Positions 9,126 to 18,511 of a stretch of 64,000 nucleotides of DNA are shown here, one piece after another. Under the pieces are notes generated by a model. It was not told where the DNA came from. It did not search any database and worked only from the letters and a program-made list of their open reading frames with translations. The translations under genes were made by a program, and so were the position numbers. The stretch comes from Gammaproteobacteria bacterium (lineage in GTDB: Bacteria; Pseudomonadota; Gammaproteobacteria; Xanthomonadales; Wenzhouxiangellaceae), in NCBI GenBank assembly GCA_021772985.1, contig JAJFKX010000034.1:62001-126000 (forward strand), given 5' to 3'. Position 1 is the first letter of the stretch. Every line of letters starts with the position of its first letter.

Positions 9126-10046
9126 ATGACCAACTATGAACAACGATTAAAAAAGTTATTCCAGGCTTCCCAGACAAGCCTGGAAACGCATGAACCAGAT
9201 ATTGAAGTACTTGCAGCGTTTGTCGATGGCGCTTTGAAGCCACGTGAACGGCAGCAGATGCTGACCCATCTGTCCGATTGTGAAGCGTGTCGCAAACTGG
9301 TGATAGCAGCCTCGGAAGAAGTCAGCCAGCCGGTGGTCGTCGCCAAACCGAAACGACGCCCATGGTGGCAGCTGAATTGGTGGGTGCCGGCTTTGGCAGG
9401 CACTGCAGCTGCCGCAGCAGCAGTGCTTATTTTTATCCAACCAGAGCAGGATAAACCTGCTGGATGGTTCCATACAGCACCATCATTGGCTTTTGCTGAT
9501 GTCTGGCAAAACACTTCAGGTAATACTTATCGCAGCATTGGCACTGATGTAGTGATAGCACCATTGAGCCCGCGCTGGTCGGTGGCTGAAAGCCTGACAC
9601 CCAAACTGACCTGGAAATCCAACAGCAACCAGCCATTACACAATGCCGAGATTCTGATTATTGATGAAAACCAGGCATTGGTTACCAGTTGGAAGCCAAT
9701 GGAAGTCGCTGGAAAGACAGTATGGCCGGATACCTTGCCGGCATTAGAGCCTGATAGAACTTATGCCTGGAAAATCAGCTACTGGACTGAGGACCGCCCG
9801 CACACTAGTATATTTGTCCCCTTTCGCACGCCTTCTGAGCAAATTTCGTCACCGACCGCCAACCAAAACCTGCAACAACAATTACAGAACTTTATCACTT
9901 CCGGCCAGTTCGGCAAGGCGTTCTCACTGTGCCTGCAACGCCAGGCAGAATTGCCTGAACAAACCTATCAAGCAATGATCAACGAGTTAAGTCAACGTAT
10001 GCATCTAAGCCCCGGAGAGCAAGCACTGCTGGGTATCAAGCTGTGA
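9126..10046 (+). CDS. Zinc-finger (ZAS) transmembrane anti-sigma factor
   Basis: 306 residues. The N-terminal cytoplasmic domain has the zinc-binding anti-sigma pattern: His22, then His48-x3-Cys52-x2-Cys55 (HLSDCEAC), with FVDGAL before it as in zf-HC2 domains. A basic stretch (KPKRR) precedes one membrane helix at about residues 86-104, placing residues 105-306 in the periplasm. That part holds a fibronectin-like beta domain (about 130-230: LTPKLTWKSN, LEPDRTYAWKISYW) and a C-terminal helical segment. It should hold the upstream sigma factor inactive. Its stop overlaps the GTG of the CHAT gene by four bases. Proteolysis of the outer domain would be the expected release route. Confidence 0.85.
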   Translation: MTNYEQRLKKLFQASQTSLETHEPDIEVLAAFVDGALKPRERQQMLTHLSDCEACRKLVIAASEEVSQPVVVAKPKRRPWWQLNWWVPALAGTAAAAAAVLIFIQPEQDKPAGWFHTAPSLAFADVWQNTSGNTYRSIGTDVVIAPLSPRWSVAESLTPKLTWKSNSNQPLHNAEILIIDENQALVTSWKPMEVAGKTVWPDTLPALEPDRTYAWKISYWTEDRPHTSIFVPFRTPSEQISSPTANQNLQQQLQNFITSGQFGKAFSLCLQRQAELPEQTYQAMINELSQRMHLSPGEQALLGIKL

Positions 10047-12367
10047 CAACCCGCCACCAGTTGGCGGCAGTGCTGGTGTTTTGCTCAATCTTGGGAGTCA
10101 TTTCAGCAACACAAGCGGAACCACCGTTGGATGCCCTGGGCAAACAGTATTTAACCCAGGCACGACAGCTGATCAGGGCTACCGAATTTGAACAAGCATG
10201 GATACAGCTGAACTGGGCAAAACAATATTTTGAAGAACACGGTGATATCGATGGGCATATCGAAACGCTGATTGCCACCGCAGATTATTACGCCAATAGT
10301 GGTGGTGGTCAGCAGGCCCACCAAGCTTTAGACCAGGCCAAGGCGCTGGCACGCGAGCAGCAGCGGCCGCTGTTGCTGGCTGCCGCACTCAGACAGTCCG
10401 CACAATATCTGGCTGGGGATCAAAACTTTGTTGCAGCCTGGCAGGCTTTGGATGACGCCCGTGTTATTTTCGGTGAATTAGAGCTGCACGAAAAGTTACT
10501 GGAACTGGATGCCTTTGCCAGCCTGCTGGCTTCCCGCCAGGGAGATCACCAAAAAGCAGCTGAACTGGCTGCAGCTGCTATCCCGCCATTGCAGGCAGCT
10601 GGTAACCAGCGGATGGAAATGAATGCTTTGGCGGTACTTGCTTACAGCCAACAGCGCTTGGGGGATTATCCGGCTGCGCTGATGAGCTATCAAAGTCTGA
10701 TACCAAAGGCCTGGGCATTGAATGACCAGCTGCAATTAAACAGTGCCTATTGCACCATTGCCGAGGTCAAACGCCAGTTGGGTATGGATACAGCTGCTGA
10801 ATCAGATTTACGCCATGCTATTGAATCCCTGAGCAAAGCCCGCCAGCGTTTGCCGCGAACACCGCAAGAACGAAGCATTTTCGTTGAACAACAAATTCTG
10901 GCCTTTTCCCGGCTGGCTGAGTTGCTGGTTGACAGTTATCGCAGCGATGAAGCACTGGACCTTATCGAACAATTCCGTGCGCAAGCGTTTTTCGATAACC
11001 TGGCATTGGTGGAAGTCAGCCGCCAACACGATATCGAACCATCGTTGCGCAGCCGTGAACAAGCTTTATTGCGTGCGTTGGCGGAAGCGCAGCTGGCCAA
11101 CGCCGAACTGCGACCCACACAACCTATCGATGACCTGGAAGCCGATATTCAAACCTTACGTGCTGACTATTGGCAACGTCACGGGATTGCCCCCGCAGTT
11201 GCACGGCAAGGTGTCAGCATCAATAAAATTCAGGCTTTGCTGGCAGTTGATGAGGCAGCAATCAGCTATTGGACCCTGGCAGATAGAGTATTGGCCTGGG
11301 TAATTACCAATGAAAAAGTGGAGTTTGCCAATATTCCAGTCAGCGAAACCGACTTGCATAACGCAGTAACCCAATTTGTGGCGCCTCTGAAGTGGCCGTG
11401 GCTGGCACGCGACCAGGCGATCAGCGGTAACGAACAACAGCATATTCAAACCGGCAGCAAACTGTATCGTTGGCTGATCGATTCCCTGCCCGGCACGGCT
11501 CACAGTGCAGCACGCTGGATTATTATCCCAGACGGCATAATGAATGCGCTGCCATGGTCAGCATTGATTCGCGACTGTGCTGCGACGGCAGATGATCAGA
11601 ATCGAATTCATGGCATCTATTCAGGCTGCCACTACCTGATCGAAGAGCATACATTGCGCTATAGCTCCTCACTTTCTGCGCTGGTGCAATTGCGTCAGCG
11701 CAACCTTCAGCAAACCGAAGTCAGAGAAGATTCAGCACTGGTGCTGGCACCTAATTTTGATGCCTATGACAAACTGCAACTGGCACCACTACCGGCGGCA
11801 GTACGTGAAGTCAAGCACCTGGAGCAATGGTTCGACCACACTCAGCGATTACTTGGTGATGACGCCAGCGAAGCTCGTTTCAAGCAACAAGCCGGTCAAT
11901 TCAAAATAATTCACCTCGCCACACATGGTTTGATCGAAGAAAATTACCCGCTCAGTTCCGGTGTGCTATTAAATCCGGGGGAACAAGACGATGGTTTACT
12001 GCAAGCCCACGAAGTATTAGCCCTGAAACTGGATGCCAATCTGGTTACGCTGGCCGCATGCCGCTCAGCGGATGGTAAATTCAGCCGGGCTGAAGGATTG
12101 GTTGGACTGAGCCAGGCATTTTTATACGCCGGTGCGGATACCGTTCTGGCCAGCATTTGGGATTTACAGGATGCCCATAGTGCTACTTTGCTGCAACCGT
12201 TTTACCAGTCGAGACATACAGGCCTGGGCAATGATCAAGCTTTACGTGAAGCACAGTTGGGCATGTTGCACAGCCAGGGCATGGAGTTACTGGTGACCCA
12301 GCCGGTGCTGACCAGTTTCGCGCACCCGCGTTTTTGGGCCGGTTACCGCTTAATCGGCGCACCTTAA
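10043..12367 (+). CDS. Exported TPR-CHAT (caspase-like) protein
   Basis: 774 residues from a GTG that overlaps the anti-sigma stop. A Sec signal (cleavage near ATQA, about residue 25) predicts export to the periplasm. Residues about 30-300 are tetratricopeptide-like helical pairs; a linker follows. The C-terminal third is a CHAT domain with the caspase-like dyad His628 (HLATHG) and Cys673 (TLAACRS), plus GLVGLSQAFLYAGADTVLASIW and a terminal ARFWAGY-like segment (PRFWAGYRL), all typical of CHAT. Both catalytic residues are present, so it is probably an active cysteine peptidase. Coupling to an anti-sigma factor whose outer domain lies in the same compartment suggests a regulatory protease; the substrate is inferred. 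Confidence 0.88.
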   Translation: MTTRHQLAAVLVFCSILGVISATQAEPPLDALGKQYLTQARQLIRATEFEQAWIQLNWAKQYFEEHGDIDGHIETLIATADYYANSGGGQQAHQALDQAKALAREQQRPLLLAAALRQSAQYLAGDQNFVAAWQALDDARVIFGELELHEKLLELDAFASLLASRQGDHQKAAELAAAAIPPLQAAGNQRMEMNALAVLAYSQQRLGDYPAALMSYQSLIPKAWALNDQLQLNSAYCTIAEVKRQLGMDTAAESDLRHAIESLSKARQRLPRTPQERSIFVEQQILAFSRLAELLVDSYRSDEALDLIEQFRAQAFFDNLALVEVSRQHDIEPSLRSREQALLRALAEAQLANAELRPTQPIDDLEADIQTLRADYWQRHGIAPAVARQGVSINKIQALLAVDEAAISYWTLADRVLAWVITNEKVEFANIPVSETDLHNAVTQFVAPLKWPWLARDQAISGNEQQHIQTGSKLYRWLIDSLPGTAHSAARWIIIPDGIMNALPWSALIRDCAATADDQNRIHGIYSGCHYLIEEHTLRYSSSLSALVQLRQRNLQQTEVREDSALVLAPNFDAYDKLQLAPLPAAVREVKHLEQWFDHTQRLLGDDASEARFKQQAGQFKIIHLATHGLIEENYPLSSGVLLNPGEQDDGLLQAHEVLALKLDANLVTLAACRSADGKFSRAEGLVGLSQAFLYAGADTVLASIWDLQDAHSATLLQPFYQSRHTGLGNDQALREAQLGMLHSQGMELLVTQPVLTSFAHPRFWAGYRLIGAP

Positions 12368-12510
12368 TGGCAGCTGCAACCAGTACTCATAAAACCCACG
12401 GTTGTTCTGCTCTTTCATCGTCGCAACCCGGTTTTTCCACAATCACTACATAACTGGTAACGCAAGCCTCTTTCACTGCTCTTATTGACAGGTTAACTAA
12501 TGAGGTGTGC

Positions 12511-15500
12511 ATGATGCGGGGCTTAATTCTAGGTGTATTTTGGATCCTGGCTGGATCAGTATCGGCTGCTGTTGAAGTGATCAAGGATTTCGATCCGGTA
12601 ATGCTGCAACGCCCGGATTTAGATCTGACTTATCACAACATGCCCGAGGCCATAGCGGCCGGTAGCCAGCAATCCGCATTGCGCGCTGTCACTATTGGTG
12701 ATTTCAATACTGATGGCCGACAGGATATTTTAGGCATCACTGCAGGCGGTCAAGTAGTGTTACTGAAGGGTAATCCCACACACCCAAATTACAATACTCG
12801 CATTGATCACTGGCAAGCATTTGCGGCACCTGAAACAGTTGATCTTCGACTGACCAGCGGTGGTTTGCTGGGACTGGAAAGTGGTGATTTTAACGCCGAT
12901 GGTTTACTCGACTGGGCAGCCGCTTATGCACAGGGACACGTAAACTTTTATCAGGGCGACGGTACTGGTGCATTTGTATGGCTTCGCCGTTTACATTTTG
13001 ATGGCGAGTTGGTCGCCATACACAGTGGTGATTACGGCAGGCGTGATAATTTAACCGATATAGCGCTGATCAGCACCAACGCCGGTGCGCATTTGCTGCA
13101 CCTGCTGACTTCCCGAAATGGCGCGGCAGCAGCCCCCATAAAAACGCAGATGCTTACCCATCCGGCCACAAATATCGTAGCCGGTCGTTTCGATGACGAT
13201 ATTCACTACGACCTTGCCATTGCCGGAGGAACTTCACTGAGTATCTATGCAGTTCCCGATAGTTTACCGGCGCGTGTGATTCAGCAAGTCAATTTACCCA
13301 TGACAGCTAAGGGACTGAACTTTGCAAAGCGTGGCCAGCTGCTGGTTGCCGGCAGTGATACAGGTTTTTGGGACATCAATACCATTGGCCATACACGGCA
13401 TAACGACAATAGTTCCAATACGCCAATAATGACTTCCGGGCAAAGCTATTATTTTCGAATTGATGGTGACGCCCTTAAAGACAGGCTGCTGCTTGATCAA
13501 GCCGGCGGCATCAGCATAGCCTTTGCACGATCTGCGCTATTTGCTACTTTCGGGGTGGACAGCACCGGCGATAGCGGCGACGCACTACCCGGTGACGGCA
13601 GCTGTTCAGCAACCGGTGGTGGCTGTACATTGCGTGCCGCAATCGAAGAAAGTAATGCTTCAGCCGGTATGGATATGATCACTGTCACAGTAGCCGGCAC
13701 CACCGTACCGTTGACGCCTTACACCATTACCGATCCGGTTATCATTGATGGAACCGGCGGCAGCACCGTGATCGAACAGGGTTCAACCGAAGGTCCGGGT
13801 GTCGGAATCAAACCAGTATTCGCAATTTCAGCAGGCGGCACAACCATTCGTGGCCTGACTGTTATGGGCCCGGATGGCGATTCTTTTGCACGTCTCACCA
13901 GTGGTGACGGCAACCTGTTTACCGGCAATGTCTTTGCTATTACCGATTCCACCAACTTTGGTGGTTTTGAAATTGAAACAGCGGACAATATTATTGGCGG
14001 CACCACAGTCAGCGAACGAAATATCTTTGCCGGGGTGATTTTTGATATTGATGGCGGCACCATTGATACCGCTACCGGCAACCGCGTTATCGGTAATTAC
14101 TTCGGTGTTGATGCAGGCGGCGCCAGCCGGCTTGGCACAGGTTCGTGTGTAGCAGTCAGAGATCGCGACAATGAAATCGGCGGATCGGTTGCCGGCAGTG
14201 GCAATGTGATCACCGGGTTCGACGGCATGAGTTTACTGTGCATCCCGTTGCGGGTGGAACGTTTCGGTGAATCACTCGGCACACTGGTTCAAGGCAATAT
14301 GATTGGCACCAACGCGGCCGGCACTGCTGCCATCGGCAACCCGACTCAAGGCATACTTGTCTCAGATGCTCGGGATGTAACGATTGGTGGTTCCACACCG
14401 GCGGCTGGTAACCTGATATCAGGTAATGGCAATGCCATATTGAACGGCAACGAACACGGCATCCATGTCACTGCTGCGACATCACGAGGCGATGGTTTGG
14501 TTATCCAGGGAAATTATATCGGCACGGATATTACCGGTAGCACCGCCATCGGTAATACCGGTCACGGGGTTTTTATCGATGATGTCGACGGCAGTCTGAT
14601 CGGCGGCTCATCAGCAGGGGCTGGAAACCTGATTTCGGGCAATGGTGAAGATGGTATCCATCTGGAAGGCTTTAGTGGTTTTTCATTGGCTGCACCACGT
14701 ATCCAGGGTAACCGCATTGGTATTAACCTGGCTGCTGACAGCGCCCTGGGCAATACTGGTGATGGCTTGCACCTGTTGTTTGTCGATGATGCTCAAATCG
14801 GTGGCACCACTGCAGCCGCAGGCAACTTGATCGGTGCCAATACCGGCAACGGAATAATCCTGGAAAGCCCGGGTTCACGCCGAAACATCATCGAAGGCAA
14901 CCACATCGGCACTGCAACTGACGGGCAAACCGATCTTGGTAACGGTGAGCATGGTATCCGTGTTTTTTCTGCTCAGATGGGCCGTATCGGTGGTGTTGCA
15001 AACGGTGCCGGCAACCGTATCGCATTTAATGCATTGGCAGGAATTGCGGTGCAGGGCCTTGGTTCATTTGGACGTGAAAATCAGATTACACGGAACCGAA
15101 TCCATGACAATGTTGGTCTGGGCATTGACCTGGTTGGCAATGGCGTTGTCGATGTCAACGATCCGGGTGACACTGATGCAGGGCCAAATCTGGGGCAAAA
15201 TTTTCCGGAAATCACTGCCCTAACCGGCGGCGATATGCTTACCGGCTCACTCAACAGTGCCGCCAGCAGCACATTTACCATTGAGTTTTTCAGCAGTACC
15301 AGTTGTGATGCCAGTGGCAATGGTGAAGGCGGTGTATTTGTTGAAAGTATCTCTGTCACAACCAATGCTGCCGGTGATGCCGGTATTACTCATACCTTAA
15401 GCGCACCGATACCTGAAGGACTGCAACTGACTGCCACTGCCACCGATGCTGATGGAAATACATCAGAGTTCTCGGAATGTATCAGCGTGGTTGATTCTGA

Positions 15501-15528
15501 AGTGTTTTTAATTGATGGATTTGAGTAA
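12511..15528 (+). CDS. Exported CSLREA-like/right-handed beta-helix protein with N-terminal FG-GAP part and GFE tail
   Basis: About 1005 residues. I prefer the ATG at 12511 (or 12514) over the GTG at 12505 because GAGG ends at 12505. A signal peptide is followed by FG-GAP-like motifs (GDFNTDGRQD, GDFNADGLLD) to about residue 330, then a CSLREA-like segment (GDGSCSATGGGCTLRAAIEES), where the usual C-x-LREA reads CTLRAA. Parallel beta-helix turns follow, with repeats of the type IGGTxxxxGNLISGNxxxGI and VIQGNYIGTD. After a final beta domain the protein ends EVFLIDGFE. It is likely surface-exposed or secreted. It lies 140 bases after the CHAT gene on the same strand and may be an output of the sigma module. 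Confidence 0.85.
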   Translation: MMRGLILGVFWILAGSVSAAVEVIKDFDPVMLQRPDLDLTYHNMPEAIAAGSQQSALRAVTIGDFNTDGRQDILGITAGGQVVLLKGNPTHPNYNTRIDHWQAFAAPETVDLRLTSGGLLGLESGDFNADGLLDWAAAYAQGHVNFYQGDGTGAFVWLRRLHFDGELVAIHSGDYGRRDNLTDIALISTNAGAHLLHLLTSRNGAAAAPIKTQMLTHPATNIVAGRFDDDIHYDLAIAGGTSLSIYAVPDSLPARVIQQVNLPMTAKGLNFAKRGQLLVAGSDTGFWDINTIGHTRHNDNSSNTPIMTSGQSYYFRIDGDALKDRLLLDQAGGISIAFARSALFATFGVDSTGDSGDALPGDGSCSATGGGCTLRAAIEESNASAGMDMITVTVAGTTVPLTPYTITDPVIIDGTGGSTVIEQGSTEGPGVGIKPVFAISAGGTTIRGLTVMGPDGDSFARLTSGDGNLFTGNVFAITDSTNFGGFEIETADNIIGGTTVSERNIFAGVIFDIDGGTIDTATGNRVIGNYFGVDAGGASRLGTGSCVAVRDRDNEIGGSVAGSGNVITGFDGMSLLCIPLRVERFGESLGTLVQGNMIGTNAAGTAAIGNPTQGILVSDARDVTIGGSTPAAGNLISGNGNAILNGNEHGIHVTAATSRGDGLVIQGNYIGTDITGSTAIGNTGHGVFIDDVDGSLIGGSSAGAGNLISGNGEDGIHLEGFSGFSLAAPRIQGNRIGINLAADSALGNTGDGLHLLFVDDAQIGGTTAAAGNLIGANTGNGIILESPGSRRNIIEGNHIGTATDGQTDLGNGEHGIRVFSAQMGRIGGVANGAGNRIAFNALAGIAVQGLGSFGRENQITRNRIHDNVGLGIDLVGNGVVDVNDPGDTDAGPNLGQNFPEITALTGGDMLTGSLNSAASSTFTIEFFSSTSCDASGNGEGGVFVESISVTTNAAGDAGITHTLSAPIPEGLQLTATATDADGNTSEFSECISVVDSEVFLIDGFE

Positions 15529-15571
15529 CCTGCTGATGGATAGCATGTAAACAATTCTCCATCAGCCATAT

Positions 15572-15600
15572 GTGCCCCGGCGATACTATCACCGGGGTAC
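15572..15600. terminator. Hairpin between convergent genes
   Basis: CCCCGG at 15575-15580 pairs with CCGGGG at 15592-15597, extended by three more pairs including one G-T. There is no T-run on either side, so termination is only likely from its position between the beta-helix and methyltransferase genes. Confidence 0.45.
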
Positions 15601-15626
15601 GCTCTTACTGATTACAGTGCATAGCA

Positions 15627-16358
15627 TTACTTTTTGATTTCAATCAGCCAGGCTATCTCATTCAAATCGTGGAACAGCACATCCTTTTCTGCAATCCCGC
15701 ACCCCTGTAAATTAGACAACAGGCTGGCCCTGGTCCAGCGTACCGACCAAAAATTCTCAGCAGTTACCACAAACCTGCTACCCGGCGGTGTAACCACATG
15801 CTGACCGGTTTTTTTGTAAAAGTCATACTGGGCAGCTTCCGTTACAGGCAGGTCTTTGTATATCGTCAGAAACATCAGCCCAGCGGGTTTTAATGCCTGG
15901 TAAAAGTCTGAAAATATTTTGATAAAAACCGGGTTATTGTCCAGATATTGATCATCATAAATACTTAAATCCTCGGAAAAATCACGAAAATTCCCAGGGG
16001 TAAAATACATGCATAAAACCAGATCATAAAAATTGTCTTGCAGCTTTGTCTGAGTGACATCACCCAGGAAAATCCGGCAATTGTCCAAACCCTGTTGCTG
16101 CCACCTTAGCCGGGCTATTTCTGCAATTTCAGTTGATATTTCAAAGCCATGGTATGAACTGCAGCCACTTCCAAATATCAACCCATGATGCCCGGTTCCA
16201 CAACCGATATCAGCAATCGCAAAAGGCTTACCTTGAAAGCGCTGAATTAAAATTTCATCCTGCTTTTCTCTGGCTTGCCTGATTGCCGGTGTGATATAGG
16301 CTGATTCCAATGATTGCAGCACTGCCATGGCTTCCGCTTTCTTTCCAACATCATTCAT
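15627..16358 (-). CDS. Class I SAM-dependent methyltransferase
   Basis: 243 residues from the ATG at 16358, chosen because AGAGGA lies about eight bases upstream. An upstream frame extension would add an unlikely hydrophobic stretch. Motif I is IADIGCGTGHHGLIFG, followed by an acidic strand-2 end (GFEIS), IFLGDVTQ, and the fourth-strand motif YDLVLCMYFTPGNF. The late segment ALKPAGLMFLTIYKD fits strand 5 of the fold. There is no signal peptide, so it is cytoplasmic. The substrate is unknown, and it stands alone next to a tRNA gene. Confidence 0.82.
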   Translation of the reverse strand: MNDVGKKAEAMAVLQSLESAYITPAIRQAREKQDEILIQRFQGKPFAIADIGCGTGHHGLIFGSGCSSYHGFEISTEIAEIARLRWQQQGLDNCRIFLGDVTQTKLQDNFYDLVLCMYFTPGNFRDFSEDLSIYDDQYLDNNPVFIKIFSDFYQALKPAGLMFLTIYKDLPVTEAAQYDFYKKTGQHVVTPPGSRFVVTAENFWSVRWTRASLLSNLQGCGIAEKDVLFHDLNEIAWLIEIKK

Positions 16359-16502
16359 GACCAAATTCCTCTTGACGCTAATCCCTGCAAGGGTAATGTA
16401 ACTAAGAATTATCCAGCAAATGATGCTACAAGCAAGTGCGCCCACAAACTATGCCGATGAATTTATTGCAAGCCGGTCAATATTGGTGTATCAATTAATC
16501 AT

Positions 16503-16578
16503 GCGGGAGTAATTCAGTTGGTAGAATGCAAGCTTCCCAAGCTTGATGTCGCGGGTTCGAATCCCGTCTCCCGCTCCA
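16503..16578 (+). tRNA. tRNA-Gly (anticodon CCC), CCA encoded
   Basis: A 76-base cloverleaf. Acceptor GCGGGAG (16503-16509) pairs with CTCCCGC (16568-16574), followed by discriminator T and encoded CCA. The D-arm is ATTC...GAAT, the anticodon stem is CAAGC/GCTTG with loop TTCCCAA (anticodon CCC, reads GGG), and the T-arm has GGTTCGAATCC. The anticodon loop matches the bacterial glyU type. A 12-base perfect palindrome (TTGTAATTACAA, 16588-16599) follows closely. Confidence 0.96.
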
Positions 16579-16683
16579 TTTTTCCTATTGTAATTACAAC
16601 AGCCAAGCTTGCATTGCTTAAACTTGACTAGATAACTAGTTCAGTAGGACACTGTTACTTATCTTCTAACCAGGATTTGGTCT

Positions 16684-17091
16684 TTGCAGTTCGACCCCAA
16701 GCGCCCGATATACCTGCAAATTATGGAGGCGATCAAACGCCCGGTGATTCGTGGTGAGCTGAAACCAGGAGCTGCCTTAAAGTCAATCCGGGAAATGGCA
16801 CGGGAGATGCAGGTCAATCCAAACACCATGACCCGTGCATTCGCCGAACTTGAACGGGAAGGTTTTATCCATACCCAACGCGGGACCGGCTCCTTCATTA
16901 CCGGAGACCAACAGCGCATCGAACAGGAACGTTCCCAGATGGTGACCGCAGTAGCTGAACAGTTTCTACAACAAATCAGCGAACTGGGTTTGAGTCGTGC
17001 ACAAACCATAAAGCTTTTAAATGAAATGAAAAAGCAGGACCTATATGTAGTGGAATCGATTCCACTAAGTAAGCGGGATACCGGCACATGA
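16684..17091 (+). CDS. GntR-family regulator, YtrA type
   Basis: 135 residues from a TTG with AGGA about eight bases upstream. A winged helix domain at about residues 1-75 (PIYLQIMEAIKRPVIRG, SIREMAREMQVNPNTMTRAF, RGTGSFI) is followed by only about 55 residues of helical tail, the short C-terminus of the YtrA subfamily. Such regulators repress an adjacent ABC transporter and lack a large ligand domain. Its stop overlaps the start of the ATPase gene by four bases. The signal is unknown; related systems respond to cell-wall stress. Confidence 0.88.
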   Translation: MQFDPKRPIYLQIMEAIKRPVIRGELKPGAALKSIREMAREMQVNPNTMTRAFAELEREGFIHTQRGTGSFITGDQQRIEQERSQMVTAVAEQFLQQISELGLSRAQTIKLLNEMKKQDLYVVESIPLSKRDTGT

Positions 17092-17783
17092 GTTTGATAG
17101 AAGCACGCGGTTTAAGCAAAAATTACGGCCCTACCCGAGTCCTCAATGATCTGAATTTTCAACTGCAGCGTGGCAGCGTGGTTGGACTGTTAGGCCGAAA
17201 CGCATCGGGCAAAAGCACTCTGTTTCGTTTAATCGCAGGCGTAACCCGCCCGAGTCAAGGCAAACTGCTGATTGACGGACAACCTGCCGGGCCGGTAACC
17301 CGCCGATGGGTAATGTATGCACCGGAAGTACCCTGTTATTACCCAGCTATGCAGGTGTATGAACAACTGCTGTTCCTAGCACGCTTCTACCCCAGTTGGG
17401 ACCATGACAAAGCCCAGGCGCTGCTGGGCGAAATGGAGTTAGACCCCAAGGCAGTGATTGGGGAACTCTCGAAAGGCCTGCGGGCCAGACTAAAACTGGT
17501 ACATGCCTTTGCCTGGGATAATGATGTGGTGCTGCTGGATGAGCCGTTTGAAGGCATTGACCAACCATCCCGGCAGAAAATTGTGCAGTTACTTTTCAAT
17601 GAATACCGGCATCAGCGACAAACCATTATTTTGGGCACCCACCATATCGACGAAACGGAACAGCTGTTTGACCAGGTATTGATCTTGAAAGCCGGACGTC
17701 TGGTTTGCCAGCGCCCGATTGATGAGCTGCGTGACACCTATCAACAACCGTTGGTCCAAACCCTGAACGATTTAACCTTATGA
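17088..17783 (+). CDS. ABC transporter ATP-binding protein
   Basis: 231 residues. Walker A is GLLGRNASGKST (residues about 34-45), the signature-like segment is ELSKGLRARL, Walker B is DVVLLDEPFEGID, and the switch His follows in LGTHHIDE. The LSKG form replaces the classic LSGGQ, as in YtrB-like exporters. It should power the membrane protein encoded next. It overlaps both neighbours by four bases, so regulator, ATPase and permease are tightly coupled. Confidence 0.92.
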   Translation: MSLIEARGLSKNYGPTRVLNDLNFQLQRGSVVGLLGRNASGKSTLFRLIAGVTRPSQGKLLIDGQPAGPVTRRWVMYAPEVPCYYPAMQVYEQLLFLARFYPSWDHDKAQALLGEMELDPKAVIGELSKGLRARLKLVHAFAWDNDVVLLDEPFEGIDQPSRQKIVQLLFNEYRHQRQTIILGTHHIDETEQLFDQVLILKAGRLVCQRPIDELRDTYQQPLVQTLNDLTL

Positions 17784-18511
17784 CGCAGTTGTTGTTTCTG
17801 CTGCAAAAGGAATGGCGACTGCGCAGTAAGCCGGTTCTCATCAGCCTTGCGCTGACGCTGGCAGCTGGCATGGTCAGCTGGTTTTATGCCGGAGACATAA
17901 CCTCGATGATCGGTGTATTAATAGCTCCAGCAATCGCCAGCCTGGTGCTGTTTGCAGTGCTGCTTGCAGGGTCATTCACCAGTGAATGGCAGCAAAACAC
18001 TCATTACCAGCTACTTGCCCTGCCAATCTCTCCGTCGCTGATCGCAATTGCCAAATATCTGTATTATTTGTTGGCGGGGTTATTGATGCTGGGTATCTTA
18101 TCGTTCTGTCTTGCATTCAGCTCCAGTGAGCAGACACAGGTCACAACGGCTTTACCGGGTTCCGGATTTAGCATCGTGCTGCTAGCACTGGTTTGTTATT
18201 ACCTTTCTATATTGTCATTGTTGCTGGGTGTCAGCCTGTTTTCCCAGGCGTATACCATCGGGCGGGCTTCTTACCGAGGTATTTTGTCTAAATCATTGCT
18301 GTTGCTGCTGTTATCCGCCACAGCACTATTGGCTGTTCCAATAACCTCATTAATGGATGGCCTGGGTTATTATGAGATCGATATTAATGGTGCCTATGCG
18401 AGCTTGACTGAAATCAGCTTTTACCCGGCGTTTTTTATTTATGCCACATTAGCGGGTCTGACTTTCACACTAGCCGGTTTGTATCTGTTCCAGCGCCGGA
18501 TGGACCTTTAA
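17780..18511 (+). CDS. ABC transporter permease
   Basis: 243 residues with about six membrane helices, beginning at residues 20-38 and 44-66 and ending with a helix near the C-terminus (FFIYATLAGLTFTLAGLYLF). There is no periplasmic binding domain. It is probably the membrane half of an ABC-2-type exporter with the preceding ATPase. The last 47 bases overlap the 3' end of the convergent DUF418 gene, so transcripts from the two strands would be complementary there. Confidence 0.85.
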   Translation: MTQLLFLLQKEWRLRSKPVLISLALTLAAGMVSWFYAGDITSMIGVLIAPAIASLVLFAVLLAGSFTSEWQQNTHYQLLALPISPSLIAIAKYLYYLLAGLLMLGILSFCLAFSSSEQTQVTTALPGSGFSIVLLALVCYYLSILSLLLGVSLFSQAYTIGRASYRGILSKSLLLLLLSATALLAVPITSLMDGLGYYEIDINGAYASLTEISFYPAFFIYATLAGLTFTLAGLYLFQRRMDL

